This document shows positions 1 through 7,655 of a stretch of DNA of 9,776 nt, piece by piece; the stretch's first letter is position 1; each line of letters opens with the position of its first letter. The stretch comes from an uncultured Clostridia bacterium (lineage in GTDB: Bacteria; Bacillota_A; Clostridia; Christensenellales; UBA1242): NCBI GenBank assembly GCA_947629895.1, contig CANRFP010000047.1:1-9776 (forward strand), written 5' to 3'. The notes beneath the pieces were generated by a model, which was not told where the DNA came from, ran no database searches, and saw only the letters and a list, made by a program, of their open reading frames with translations. The position numbers and the translations under genes are program-made.

Positions 1-664
1 GGTCATCAATGTCAATTTCAGGGTTATCAATAAGTGCCTGAACACCATTTATAACTTCGGTCAAATTGTGAGGTGGGATGTTTGTTGCCATGCCCACAGC
101 AATGCCGTCTGCGCCATTCACCAAAAGGTTTGGAAATCTTGAAGGAAGAACAGTTGGCTGCATCAAAGTGTCATCAAAGTTTGGATACATGTCAACCGTT
201 TCTTTTTCAATGTCTTGAAGCATAAGTCCGGCAATTTTGGAAAGTCTTGCTTCTGTGTAACGCATAGCAGCGGCAGGGTCTCCATCCACCGAGCCAAAGT
301 TTCCGTGTCCGTCAACAAGAGGGTATCGAATTGAGAAGTCTTGCGCAAGACGAACTAAGGCGTCATAAATTGAACTGTCGCCATGAGGGTGATATTTACC
401 CATAACTTCACCCACAATTCTCGCACTTTTTTTGTGGGGTTTGTCAAAGAAGTTGTTAAGTTCACCCATAGAATACAAAATTCTTCTGTGAACAGGCTTC
501 AAGCCATCGCGAACGTCAGGAATTGCACGGCTGACATTCACCGCCATGGCATAGGCGATAAAGGACTTTTTCAACTCCCCAACAACTTCAATTGGTTGAA
601 CTTTTTCCTTTTCCAAAATTTCTCTCAAATTTTGTTTGTTTAATTCGTTGTCTTTTTTACTCAT
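1..664 (-). CDS. gyrA: DNA gyrase subunit A, N-terminal part (runs off window)
   Basis: The first 221 residues of the breakage-reunion subunit of type IIA DNA gyrase, which with GyrB introduces negative supercoils using ATP. The winged-helix/tower region is recognisable: [19 protein letters not shown] near residues 46-64, the quinolone-resistance region [10 protein letters not shown] (92-101) and [11 protein letters not shown] with the DNA-linking tyrosine at 136. Positions corresponding to E. coli Ser83 and Asp87 are Ser97 and Asp101, the usual wild-type residues. The ATG at 662-664 is preceded by an AGGGA-type ribosome site about 8 bases upstream. It is the third gene of a gyrB-mazG-gyrA run, 13 bases after the MazG-like gene. 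The rest of the protein (tower, C-terminal beta-pinwheel) lies beyond position 1. Family certain; ParC is unlikely given the adjacent gyrB. Confidence 0.97.
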   Translation of the reverse strand, partial: MSKKDNELNKQNLREILEKEKVQPIEVVGELKKSFIAYAMAVNVSRAIPDVRDGLKPVHRRILYSMGELNNFFDKPHKKSARIVGEVMGKYHPHGDSSIYDALVRLAQDFSIRYPLVDGHGNFGSVDGDPAAAMRYTEARLSKIAGLMLQDIEKETVDMYPNFDDTLMQPTVLPSRFPNLLVNGADGIAVGMATNIPPHNLTEVINGVQALIDNPEIDIDD

Positions 665-677
665 TTCTTTTCCCTAC

Positions 678-1013
678 CTAATTTTTGTGTTCTTCAATCC
701 ACTTGTCAACAATTTTTCTGCCTCGTTGAATTTTGTAATCCATAACTTCTTCCACAGCGCTGTCACCAAAAATTCTTTTTATTTGGCTTGCACAAATCAA
801 AACGTCTGCTGTTTCCTCAATTATGTTTTTCTTTATTTGTTCCAACTTTTCATCGTTTTCTTTTGATTTGTCATTTTTGGAATATCTAATAAACTTGCAA
901 AGTTCTTTTGTGAGTTCGCTCATTTCCTCAATGCACATTCGCATTTCAGATTCTTCTCCCCAAGAGTCTTTAAACTTGTCAAAAGTTTCTTCGTAAAATT
1001 CACTGTTTAACAT
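678..1013 (-). CDS. MazG-like nucleotide pyrophosphohydrolase
   Basis: A 111-residue all-alpha protein with the MazG/NTP-PPase metal-binding pattern: EExxE at residues 29-33 (EEMSE) and ExxD at 67-70 (ETAD), separated by a charged helical linker. Family members hydrolyse (d)NTPs, often non-canonical ones, to the monophosphate plus pyrophosphate with Mg2+, and are cytosolic. The single-domain length fits the short MazG-like group rather than the two-domain E. coli MazG. The start is well supported: the ribosome site AGGAGGT overlaps the gyrB stop codon and sits 4-5 bases before the ATG. The gene is cotranscribed by position between gyrB and gyrA, with gaps of 8 and 13 bases. Substrate cannot be read from sequence. 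A link with gyrase is inferred only from position. Confidence 0.8.
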   Translation of the reverse strand: MLNSEFYEETFDKFKDSWGEESEMRMCIEEMSELTKELCKFIRYSKNDKSKENDEKLEQIKKNIIEETADVLICASQIKRIFGDSAVEEVMDYKIQRGRKIVDKWIEEHKN

Positions 1014-1021
1014 AACACCTC

Positions 1022-2987
<1,966 letters not shown>

Positions 2988-3004
2988 AATGCGAATATTC
3001 CCTC

Positions 3005-3036
3005 TATGTTATATAAATATACTATATTATAACATA
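3005..3036. repeat. AT-rich inverted repeat across the gyrB -10 region
   Basis: Nine-base perfect arms, TATGTTATA at 3005-3013 and TATAACATA at 3028-3036, are separated by 14 bases. The right arm covers the gyrB -10 hexamer and the left arm falls in the predicted 5' untranslated leader, so this could be an operator. In DNA this AT-rich a nine-base repeat can arise by chance. No regulator is identifiable. Confidence 0.35.
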
Positions 3037-3054
3037 TATATAGGAAAAATCCAA
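3026..3054 (-). promoter_or_regulatory. Promoter of gyrB-mazG-gyrA
   Basis: Perfect -10 TATAAT at 3026-3031, preceded directly by TGT, giving an extended -10 element. A weak -35 TTGGAT lies at 3049-3054 with 17-base spacing. Predicted +1 is near 3019, leaving a leader of about 32 bases before the gyrB ATG. The poor -35 and extended AT-rich -10 would suit a promoter sensitive to supercoiling, but that is inference. Confidence 0.75.
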
Positions 3055-3109
3055 GCGTTCAAACACAATATTTTGTAGTTTTTTTATTTTTTTTTAAAGA
3101 AAAAAGGGC

Positions 3110-3138
3110 TTGACAATTAAAATGTTTTGATGTATCAT
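3110..3138 (+). promoter_or_regulatory. Promoter of the fic gene
   Basis: Consensus -35 TTGACA at 3110-3115, a 17-base spacer, and -10 TATCAT at 3133-3138, with an A-rich tract just upstream that may act as an UP element. Predicted +1 is about 3145, exactly the A of the ATG chosen for the fic gene. It rules out the in-frame TTG at 3127 and ATG at 3130, which fall inside the promoter. Confidence 0.75.
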
Positions 3139-3144
3139 CAAAAT

Positions 3145-4233
3145 ATGAAAATAAAAAAGATAAAAAAATCTCTATCTCAACAAGAACAAGAAACTTTGTG
3201 CTTGATAAGAAAGTTTAACAGTGTGGAAAACTATGCTATTGGAAAGTTTAAATGGGTTCCAAGCGGCATGGATGAATATCGCTTTGTTTGGATTGAACCA
3301 AAGCCAAGAAGTGGAGAAAAAGCGGCAAAAAACAACAATTTTTACTTTTATTCTGAAAGAGATTATTCGGCTCTTAACACAAAGTTAAATGAGTTGTATT
3401 TTTTGCAGCCAAGACATGACAAATTTATTGAAGATAGGATAAGAAATTACAATTTTGACTTAACGCACGAAAACGAGGATTTTAAGCGAGATTTTGGGGC
3501 TGCTTTAAAAGAATTGAAGGCTGCGGTGGATGAGGAAAGCAAGGCATTAAAGCAAAATGTTGAAAAGGGTGAAAGTTTTTCAACTTTTGATTTGTATGAA
3601 TTTTGGTTTGATAAATTGCAAAAATTTTCGCAAAAAGAGCCTTTTTTGCAAATGTACAGCACTCCAAAGGGCAAAAGTGTGTTTAACTACACAATTGCAA
3701 CGCAATTCGCATATTTCGTGGCACGACATTGTAACATTTTCAACGATGTTGAGGAATTTAAAAATTTAATGCAATATATAAACACTTTCTTAAATCCACA
3801 AGATGGCTTTGCGAGACAAAGGTCACTTCGGGCAGTTGTTAGGGGCAGAGATTGGCGCCCAGTTGATGTTGAAAATATATATGCATCTGTGGATGTTTTG
3901 GCAAAATGGTGCAAAAATTCTGACGGAAAGATTGGTCCAATTGAAAAAGCCATCATTTTGCACAACGAAATCATAAGAATACAGCCATTCAGTGACGGAA
4001 ATCACAGAACTGCACGGCTTTTGGCAAACACCTATTTGATGCACTGTGGAATGCCACCAATCCACATAGTCAATCAAGAGAGCAGAGATGAATATGACCG
4101 CGCCACAGACAGAGCAATAGAACAGCATGATTTAAATGAGGAAATTGAATATTTTGAAGAGGCAATTTCAACCGCTGCAAATCAACTTACAACCTCTTGT
4201 GAAAAACTTGAAGAAAAAAGCAAAACAAAATAA
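3145..4233 (+). CDS. Fic-domain protein with degenerate active site (HPF to QPF)
   Basis: A 362-residue Fic/DOC-family protein. Active members transfer AMP or related groups from a nucleotide to a hydroxyl side chain of a target. The Fic core occupies about residues 200-335: a flap-like RSLRAVVRGRDWRP, the helix IEKAIILHNEIIRI, then QPFSDGNHRTARLLANTYLM and GMPPIHIVNQESRDEY. The motif normally reads HPFx(D/E)GN(G/K)R; here the catalytic His is Gln280 (codon CAG) and the third glycine position is His287. Asp284, Asn286 and Arg288 are kept, so nucleotide or metal binding may survive while catalysis probably does not. I could not find the (S/T)xxxE(G/N) inhibitory motif. The N-terminal 180 residues are charged, helical and unrecognised. 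No ribosome site precedes any candidate start; ATG 3145 was chosen because the promoter puts +1 there. Only plus-strand gene, divergent from gyrB. Its frame is intact, so it is not an obvious pseudogene. Confidence 0.87.
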   Translation: MKIKKIKKSLSQQEQETLCLIRKFNSVENYAIGKFKWVPSGMDEYRFVWIEPKPRSGEKAAKNNNFYFYSERDYSALNTKLNELYFLQPRHDKFIEDRIRNYNFDLTHENEDFKRDFGAALKELKAAVDEESKALKQNVEKGESFSTFDLYEFWFDKLQKFSQKEPFLQMYSTPKGKSVFNYTIATQFAYFVARHCNIFNDVEEFKNLMQYINTFLNPQDGFARQRSLRAVVRGRDWRPVDVENIYASVDVLAKWCKNSDGKIGPIEKAIILHNEIIRIQPFSDGNHRTARLLANTYLMHCGMPPIHIVNQESRDEYDRATDRAIEQHDLNEEIEYFEEAISTAANQLTTSCEKLEEKSKTK

Positions 4234-4263
4234 AAAAACTGCTTGCAACACAGCAGTTTTTTT
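4232..4263. terminator. Rho-independent terminator after fic, probably bidirectional
   Basis: Arms AAAAAAACTGC (4232-4242) and GCAGTTTTTTT (4253-4263) enclose a 10-base loop directly after the fic stop codon. T-runs exist on both strands, so it can end fic and also minus-strand transcription through the tRNA remnant. It resembles the terminator at 4334-4364 in its outer arms. Confidence 0.85.
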
Positions 4264-4265
4264 GT

Positions 4266-4328
4266 TGGTTGCGAGGGTTGGATTTGAACCAACGACGCAA
4301 ACGAGGTTATACTATGTATAAACCCTAG
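4266..4328 (-). pseudogene. Partial duplicate (3' half) of tRNA-fMet
   Basis: Positions 4266-4296 repeat, base for base over 31 bases, the CCA end, 3' acceptor strand and complete T-arm of the intact tRNA-fMet at 4369-4399. Beyond the T-arm the match decays: a short TATAACC recalls the anticodon-loop TCATAACC, but no D-arm or matching 5' acceptor strand can be drawn and a normal-length tRNA does not fit. The left edge (about 4328) is a guess. The terminator-like hairpins next to both copies are also alike, and the copies lie 103 bases apart, close to one tRNA-plus-terminator unit. This favours an old tandem duplication that decayed. An integrase attachment remnant is the alternative. Confidence 0.75.
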
Positions 4329-4333
4329 AAAAA

Positions 4334-4364
4334 TAAAAAAAACTGCACATAACGCACAGTTTTT
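4334..4364 (-). terminator. Terminator of tRNA-fMet
   Basis: Minus-strand hairpin with arms AAAAACTG and CAGTTTTT (4357-4364 and 4338-4345) around an 11-base loop, followed by a run of T residues, starting 4 bases after the CCA end of the tRNA. Confidence 0.75.
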
Positions 4365-4368
4365 CATC

Positions 4369-4445
4369 TGGTTGCGAGGGTTGGATTTGAACCAACGACC
4401 TTCGGGTTATGAGCCCGACGAGCTTCCGAGCTGCTCTACCTCGCG
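4369..4445 (-). tRNA. Initiator tRNA-fMet (anticodon CAT)
   Basis: A 77-base cloverleaf with anticodon CAT and encoded CCA. Three initiator-specific marks are visible: the first base C opposite A at position 72 is unpaired (acceptor strands CGCGAGG and CCTCGCA), the anticodon stem ends in three G-C pairs (GGG/CCC flanking CTCATAA), and the overall sequence is close to E. coli tRNA-fMet. It therefore starts translation rather than serving internal Met codons. T-arm GTTGG-TTCAAAT-CCAAC is complete. It stands alone with its own promoter (4457-4485) and terminator, not in a tRNA cluster. Confidence 0.96.
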
Positions 4446-4456
4446 TCATCATATTT

Positions 4457-4485
4457 ATTTTAGTATATTATGTTCAATTTGTCAA
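4457..4485 (-). promoter_or_regulatory. Promoter of tRNA-fMet
   Basis: Perfect -35 TTGACA (4480-4485), 17-base spacer, -10 TAAAAT (4457-4462). Predicted +1 near 4450 leaves about 5 bases before the mature tRNA 5' end, typical for a stable-RNA gene. Confidence 0.85.
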
Positions 4486-4503
4486 GAGTTTGCATGAAAA
4501 AAT

Positions 4504-4530
4504 TAAAAAAACACACAAAAATTGTGCGTT
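4504..4530 (-). terminator. Terminator of the membrane-protein gene
   Basis: On the minus strand AACGCACAA and TTGTGTGTT pair (one G-T wobble) around a 3-base loop and run into seven T residues. The hairpin begins directly after the TAA at 4531-4533. Confidence 0.85.
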
Positions 4531-5202
4531 TTACATGAAAAGTATTGAAGATAGAAGCAATAACATGCTTGCATATAATGGAAGAATTGTGAACTTGTTT
4601 TCAACAAAATTGTTTAAAATTATGTGTCCGCAGAACACCAATCCGCCAAGCACAAACATGATATTTTGCATTTGAGTGGAGTAAAGCAAGGCGCACACGC
4701 ATGCACCCAAAATTATGCCAACGCTCAAAAATTTAACAAAATTAAGCAAAATTATGCTAAAAAATCGATTTTTTTGGCCTTTTTTGTATGTTTTTTTGAT
4801 TATTACATCCAAAAAAGTTAAGAACAATGCAATTGCAACGCCAAGAATTGCGCCAAGATAGGTTTCTTTTCCAATGTATAGCATTGCCACATAAATTGCG
4901 GCGGATGAAAGTAAAAAGCCAAGATATTTTATAAGTTTTGCCCATGTTTGTTTTTTTTCATCATCTTCAAACAATTTGTTTCTGAAAACAGAAAGCGAAA
5001 GTGGGGCGCAGGCGGCAGTTAGAAGCAAAGTGTAACCGGTGAAATTGTTTTTGTAAGTGGCTGTGATAAGCCCAGTGCAAACAAGAAGTGCCACGCCAAA
5101 GTTGTTTAAAAGATAGGCAAGTTTGTTGTCGTTAACAAAACAAACTGCCACAGCCATGCAGCCACACGCAACCATGAAACAAATCATTGAAATCATTAGC
5201 AT
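4531..5202 (-). CDS. Integral membrane protein, eight predicted helices, function unknown
   Basis: A 223-residue, very hydrophobic protein. By eye there are about eight membrane segments, near residues 1-23, 28-50, 57-73, 89-110, 113-134, 147-174, 178-199 and 205-223. Basic or charged loops include EDDEKKQTWAK (about 78-88) and KKTYKKGQKNR (about 135-145). There are no recognisable transporter or enzyme motifs. The eight-helix layout and the C-terminal part GGLVFCGHIILNNFVENK faintly recall YhhN/TMEM86 lysoplasmalogenases, but the polar residues I would expect there (a Ser-Asp pair) are absent, so this is only a suggestion. No ribosome site precedes the ATG and a stop lies in frame 15 bases upstream. 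A promoter at 5209-5238 puts +1 on the ATG, so the mRNA is probably leaderless. Single-gene unit between two terminators. Confidence 0.75.
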   Translation of the reverse strand: MLMISMICFMVACGCMAVAVCFVNDNKLAYLLNNFGVALLVCTGLITATYKNNFTGYTLLLTAACAPLSLSVFRNKLFEDDEKKQTWAKLIKYLGFLLSSAAIYVAMLYIGKETYLGAILGVAIALFLTFLDVIIKKTYKKGQKNRFFSIILLNFVKFLSVGIILGACVCALLYSTQMQNIMFVLGGLVFCGHIILNNFVENKFTILPLYASMLLLLSSILFM

Positions 5203-5208
5203 AAATAT

Positions 5209-5238
5209 ATTTTAACCAAAATAAAAGATTTTGTCCAA
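5209..5238 (-). promoter_or_regulatory. Promoter of the membrane-protein gene
   Basis: -10 TAAAAT at 5209-5214; -35 TTGGAC at 5233-5238 with 18-base spacing (or TGGACA at 5232-5237 with 17). Six bases separate the -10 from the ATG, so the predicted +1 is the start codon itself. Confidence 0.6.
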
Positions 5239-5239
5239 T

Positions 5240-5263
5240 AAAAAACGCATATTTTCATATGCG
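5240..5263 (-). terminator. Terminator of glnS
   Basis: A seven-base-pair stem CGCATAT/ATATGCG with a GAAA loop on the minus strand, followed by six T residues, 38 bases after the glnS stop codon. Confidence 0.9.
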
Positions 5264-5300
5264 CTTAAAAAATTTTATTTTTAATGACTTCAAATTTTGG

Positions 5301-6998
5301 CTATTTGTTTGGCTTAAAGCCATCTTTTAAAGAAATTGTGCTGTTGAAAATCAAATTGTTTGGGGTGCTGTCTTTGTCAACGCAATAATAGCCTTTTCGC
5401 ATAAATTGGAACTTGTCCTCTGGTTTTGCGTCTTTTAAAAAGTTTTCTGCCAAAGCGGTTGTTTCGGTGAGAGAATTTGGCTGCAACATATCTTCAATCT
5501 TAACGCCGTCCGCAAGTGCTTTTGCTGGGAATTTGTATTCATCTTTCACAAGATTTTTAAATTCACGAATTGTCACTTTAAAGCAGTTGTTTGCAGACAC
5601 AAAATGGATTGTGCCTTTGCATTTAATTCCAGAGTTGTCTTGTCCGCTTTTGGTGTTTGGCAAATATTCGCACTCCAAATGGTCAATTTCGCCATTTTTG
5701 TTTAAAACTGCCTTGTTGCATTTTATGATGTAAGCACCTTTCAAGCGCACAATTCCGCCTTCAACAAGTCTGTTGTATTTTGGCGGTGGGTTGAGGCTGA
5801 AATCCTCTTTTTCAATGTATATTTCGTTGCTGAAAAGGCACTTGTGCTTGCCGGCAGCCTCATCATTTGGATTGTTTTCAATTTCGCACTCTTCGCTGCC
5901 AGAAAAATTGGTTATAACAACTTTTAATGGGTCAAGAACAACCATTGCACGCGTTGCAATCTTGTTTAAATCCTCACGCACATAATATTCCAAAGCGGAG
6001 TAAGGAACGGAAACTTCAATGGTGCTTCCCCAGCCAACAGACTTCACAAAATCTTTAACCGCTTTTGCTGTGTAGCCTCTTCGTCTAACGCCAACAAGGG
6101 TTGGAAATCTTGGGTCATCCCAGCCAGAAACATATCCGCCATTTACAAGTTGTTTCAAATATCTTTTTCCCGTCAAAACATTTTCAAGTACAATTCTTGA
6201 AAATTCTCTTTGTTTTGGCGCATATTTTTTGCCCCAGCCATGCTCCACAAACCACTCATAAACCACTCTATGGTCTTGAAAACCTTTGTCACACAAACTG
6301 TAAGTTGTGCCTTCCAAGCAATCTTCCATAGGGTGAACAAAATCATATTGAGGCCAGATGCACCATTTGTCGCCAACACGATAGTGATGATGCCTTGCAA
6401 TTTTATACATAACGGGGTCACGCATATTGATGTTTGGGTGCGACATATCAATTTTCGCACGCAGCGTTTTGCTGCCGTCTGGATATTTTCCGTCACGCAT
6501 TTCTCTGAAAAGTTTAAGGTTTTCCTCTGGCGTGCGGTTTCGATATGGGCTGTTTTTGCCCGGCTCTGTGAGTGTTCCACGCGTTGCAGAAACCTCTTCG
6601 GCGGAGAGTTCGCAAACATACGCATCGCCATTTTGTATCATTTTCTCGGCGATTTTGTATATCTCATCAAAATATGCTTCGCTTGCATACACAAATTTTG
6701 CCGGCTTAAAGCCAAGCCATTCAAGGTCTGCCATATAACTGTCTGCAAACTCGCCCTCTTCTTTAACGGGGTTGGAGTCATCCATTCTTAAAACAGTTCG
6801 TCCGCCAAACTTTTGCGCCGTTTCAAAATTTATTGTCCACGCTTTTGCATGCCCAATATACCAATATCCGCTTGGCTCAGGTGGGCAGCGGGTGACAACT
6901 TCTTTTGTTCGTCCTGCCTTGATGTCGGCAATGATTTCTTCCTCTAATTCGTTTTCTGGGACAATGCTGTCCACATCAATTCCATTTGCAAGTTTCAT
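5301..6998 (-). CDS. glnS: Glutaminyl-tRNA synthetase with unusual signature motifs
   Basis: A 565-residue class Ic synthetase (E. coli GlnRS is 554) that charges tRNA-Gln with glutamine using ATP in the cytosol. The Rossmann core starts at TRCPPEPSGYWYIGH (36-50) and LRMDDSNPVKEE. The Gln-pocket region WPQYDFVHPMEDCLEG and GWDDPRFPTLVGVRRRGYT match GlnRS rather than bacterial GluRS. The two C-terminal beta-barrels of the anticodon-binding domain run to the end (FQFMRKGYYCVD, FNSTISLKD). Odd points: the HIGH motif is YIGH (Tyr47, codon TAT) and the position of MSKR is TGKR (276-279), keeping only the Lys-Arg. ATG 6998 follows an AGGAGA site by 5 bases. It has its own promoter and terminator. 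A GlnRS means direct Gln-tRNA charging, which is not universal in Firmicutes, many of which use GatCAB instead. The leader is too short (about 12 bases) for a T-box. Confidence 0.95.
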   Translation of the reverse strand: MKLANGIDVDSIVPENELEEEIIADIKAGRTKEVVTRCPPEPSGYWYIGHAKAWTINFETAQKFGGRTVLRMDDSNPVKEEGEFADSYMADLEWLGFKPAKFVYASEAYFDEIYKIAEKMIQNGDAYVCELSAEEVSATRGTLTEPGKNSPYRNRTPEENLKLFREMRDGKYPDGSKTLRAKIDMSHPNINMRDPVMYKIARHHHYRVGDKWCIWPQYDFVHPMEDCLEGTTYSLCDKGFQDHRVVYEWFVEHGWGKKYAPKQREFSRIVLENVLTGKRYLKQLVNGGYVSGWDDPRFPTLVGVRRRGYTAKAVKDFVKSVGWGSTIEVSVPYSALEYYVREDLNKIATRAMVVLDPLKVVITNFSGSEECEIENNPNDEAAGKHKCLFSNEIYIEKEDFSLNPPPKYNRLVEGGIVRLKGAYIIKCNKAVLNKNGEIDHLECEYLPNTKSGQDNSGIKCKGTIHFVSANNCFKVTIREFKNLVKDEYKFPAKALADGVKIEDMLQPNSLTETTALAENFLKDAKPEDKFQFMRKGYYCVDKDSTPNNLIFNSTISLKDGFKPNK

Positions 6999-7016
6999 AT
7001 TCTTCTCCTAATTATT

Positions 7017-7046
7017 ATTTTAAAACAAAATAAAAAAAGATGTCAA
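7017..7046 (-). promoter_or_regulatory. Promoter of glnS, -35 inside the sigH terminator
   Basis: -35 TTGACA at 7041-7046, 18-base spacer, -10 TAAAAT at 7017-7022. Predicted +1 near 7010, just before the ribosome site. The -35 hexamer forms most of the 3' arm of the upstream terminator hairpin. Confidence 0.6.
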
Positions 7047-7058
7047 TTATTTGACATC
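7031..7058 (-). terminator. Terminator overlapping the sigH stop codon
   Basis: Perfect eight-base-pair stem GATGTCAA/TTGACATC with loop ATAA on the minus strand (7039-7058), followed by seven T residues. The sigH TGA (7043-7045) lies inside the 3' arm, so the last codons of the gene also encode the hairpin. Confidence 0.88.
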
Positions 7059-7642
7059 ACATTCAATTTTAATCTTTCTTTAAGTTTGGTTTTTATTCGC
7101 GAAAGGCTGTTATCAATGGATTTTTCAGTTATGTTCAGCCTTTCGGCAATTTCTTTGTAGGCATAGCCTTGCAAATATAATTTCAAAACTTTGAGTTCCA
7201 ATTTTGAAAGACTTTGAATTATTGTGCGTTTCAAATTTTCAAAATTTTCTTTGTTTATTATGCTTTCGGCGGGAGTGGTTTCAAACACAAGTGCCATTGG
7301 CAAAATGTCTGGGGCGTCATTTTCGGAAAAACTTTGTATGGAAACAGCCTGAGAAAGTGGCTTGTTTTTATCGGAAGTTGCCTTTTTTATTGCTGTTTGA
7401 ATTTGATGTTTTATGCAAATTATTGCAAAAGTTTTAAAAGATGTGTCCTTGTTTGCCTTAAAGCCCTTAACTGCCTTGTAAAAGCCAATCATTCCTTCTT
7501 GAATTAAGTCCTCCATTTCGCCGCCAACAATAAAATAGGAGCGGCTGATTTTCACGATAATGTCTTTATAGCGCTCAATCAGTTCTGTTTCAGCGGCTTC
7601 ATCACCATTTTTTGCTTTTTCAATAAGTTCTTCGTCTGTCAA
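7043..7642 (-). CDS. sigH: RNA polymerase sigma factor SigH (Spo0H-type)
   Basis: A sigma-70 family factor of the SigH/sigma-30 group, which in Bacillus directs early sporulation, competence and stationary-phase promoters. Region 2 (SRSYFIVGGEMEDLIQEGMIGFYKAVKGF ... TSFKTFAIICIKHQI) and region 4 (LSKLELKVLKLYLQGYAYKEIAERLNITEKSIDNSLSRIK) align closely with B. subtilis SigH. I chose the TTG at 7640-7642 (199 residues). It follows an AAAGGA ribosome site by about 8 bases and starts after the rlmB stop, whereas the in-frame ATGs at 7708 and 7690 lie inside rlmB and have no ribosome site. Last gene of ychF-mrnC-rlmB-sigH; mrnC-rlmB-sigH order matches Bacillus, though yacP (Rae1), usually between rlmB and sigH, is missing. 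A SigH gene hints at a spore-forming ancestry but does not prove sporulation. Confidence 0.92.
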   Translation of the reverse strand: MTDEELIEKAKNGDEAAETELIERYKDIIVKISRSYFIVGGEMEDLIQEGMIGFYKAVKGFKANKDTSFKTFAIICIKHQIQTAIKKATSDKNKPLSQAVSIQSFSENDAPDILPMALVFETTPAESIINKENFENLKRTIIQSLSKLELKVLKLYLQGYAYKEIAERLNITEKSIDNSLSRIKTKLKERLKLNVMSNN

Positions 7643-7655
7643 ATTTTTTATCCTT

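Noticed and set aside
2988..3126. Replication origin (DnaA boxes) upstream of gyrB
   Set aside because: The region is AT-rich, but I see no repeated TTATCCACA-like boxes on either strand; promoters explain what is there.
3145..4233. Fic autoinhibitory motif (S/T)xxxE(G/N), for example at FNSVEN near the N-terminus or TTSCEK at the C-terminus
   Set aside because: The spacing or the final residue does not fit: the Ser is two residues before Glu in the first, and Lys follows Glu in the second.
4136..4321. Short plus-strand reading frame ending in VARVGFEPTTQTRLYYV
   Set aside because: The GFEPTT peptide is what the antisense of a tRNA T-arm encodes; it is the tRNA-fMet remnant read as protein, and the rest overlaps the end of fic in another frame.
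4266..4399. Integrated element bounded by attL/attR at the tRNA-fMet 3' end
   Set aside because: Only about 70 bases lie between the repeats, no integrase is present and the terminators are duplicated too, so tandem duplication explains it better; kept only as an alternative.
6999..7042. T-box riboswitch upstream of glnS
   Set aside because: The predicted leader is about 12 bases and the whole gap is 44 bases, far too short for a T-box stem and antiterminator.
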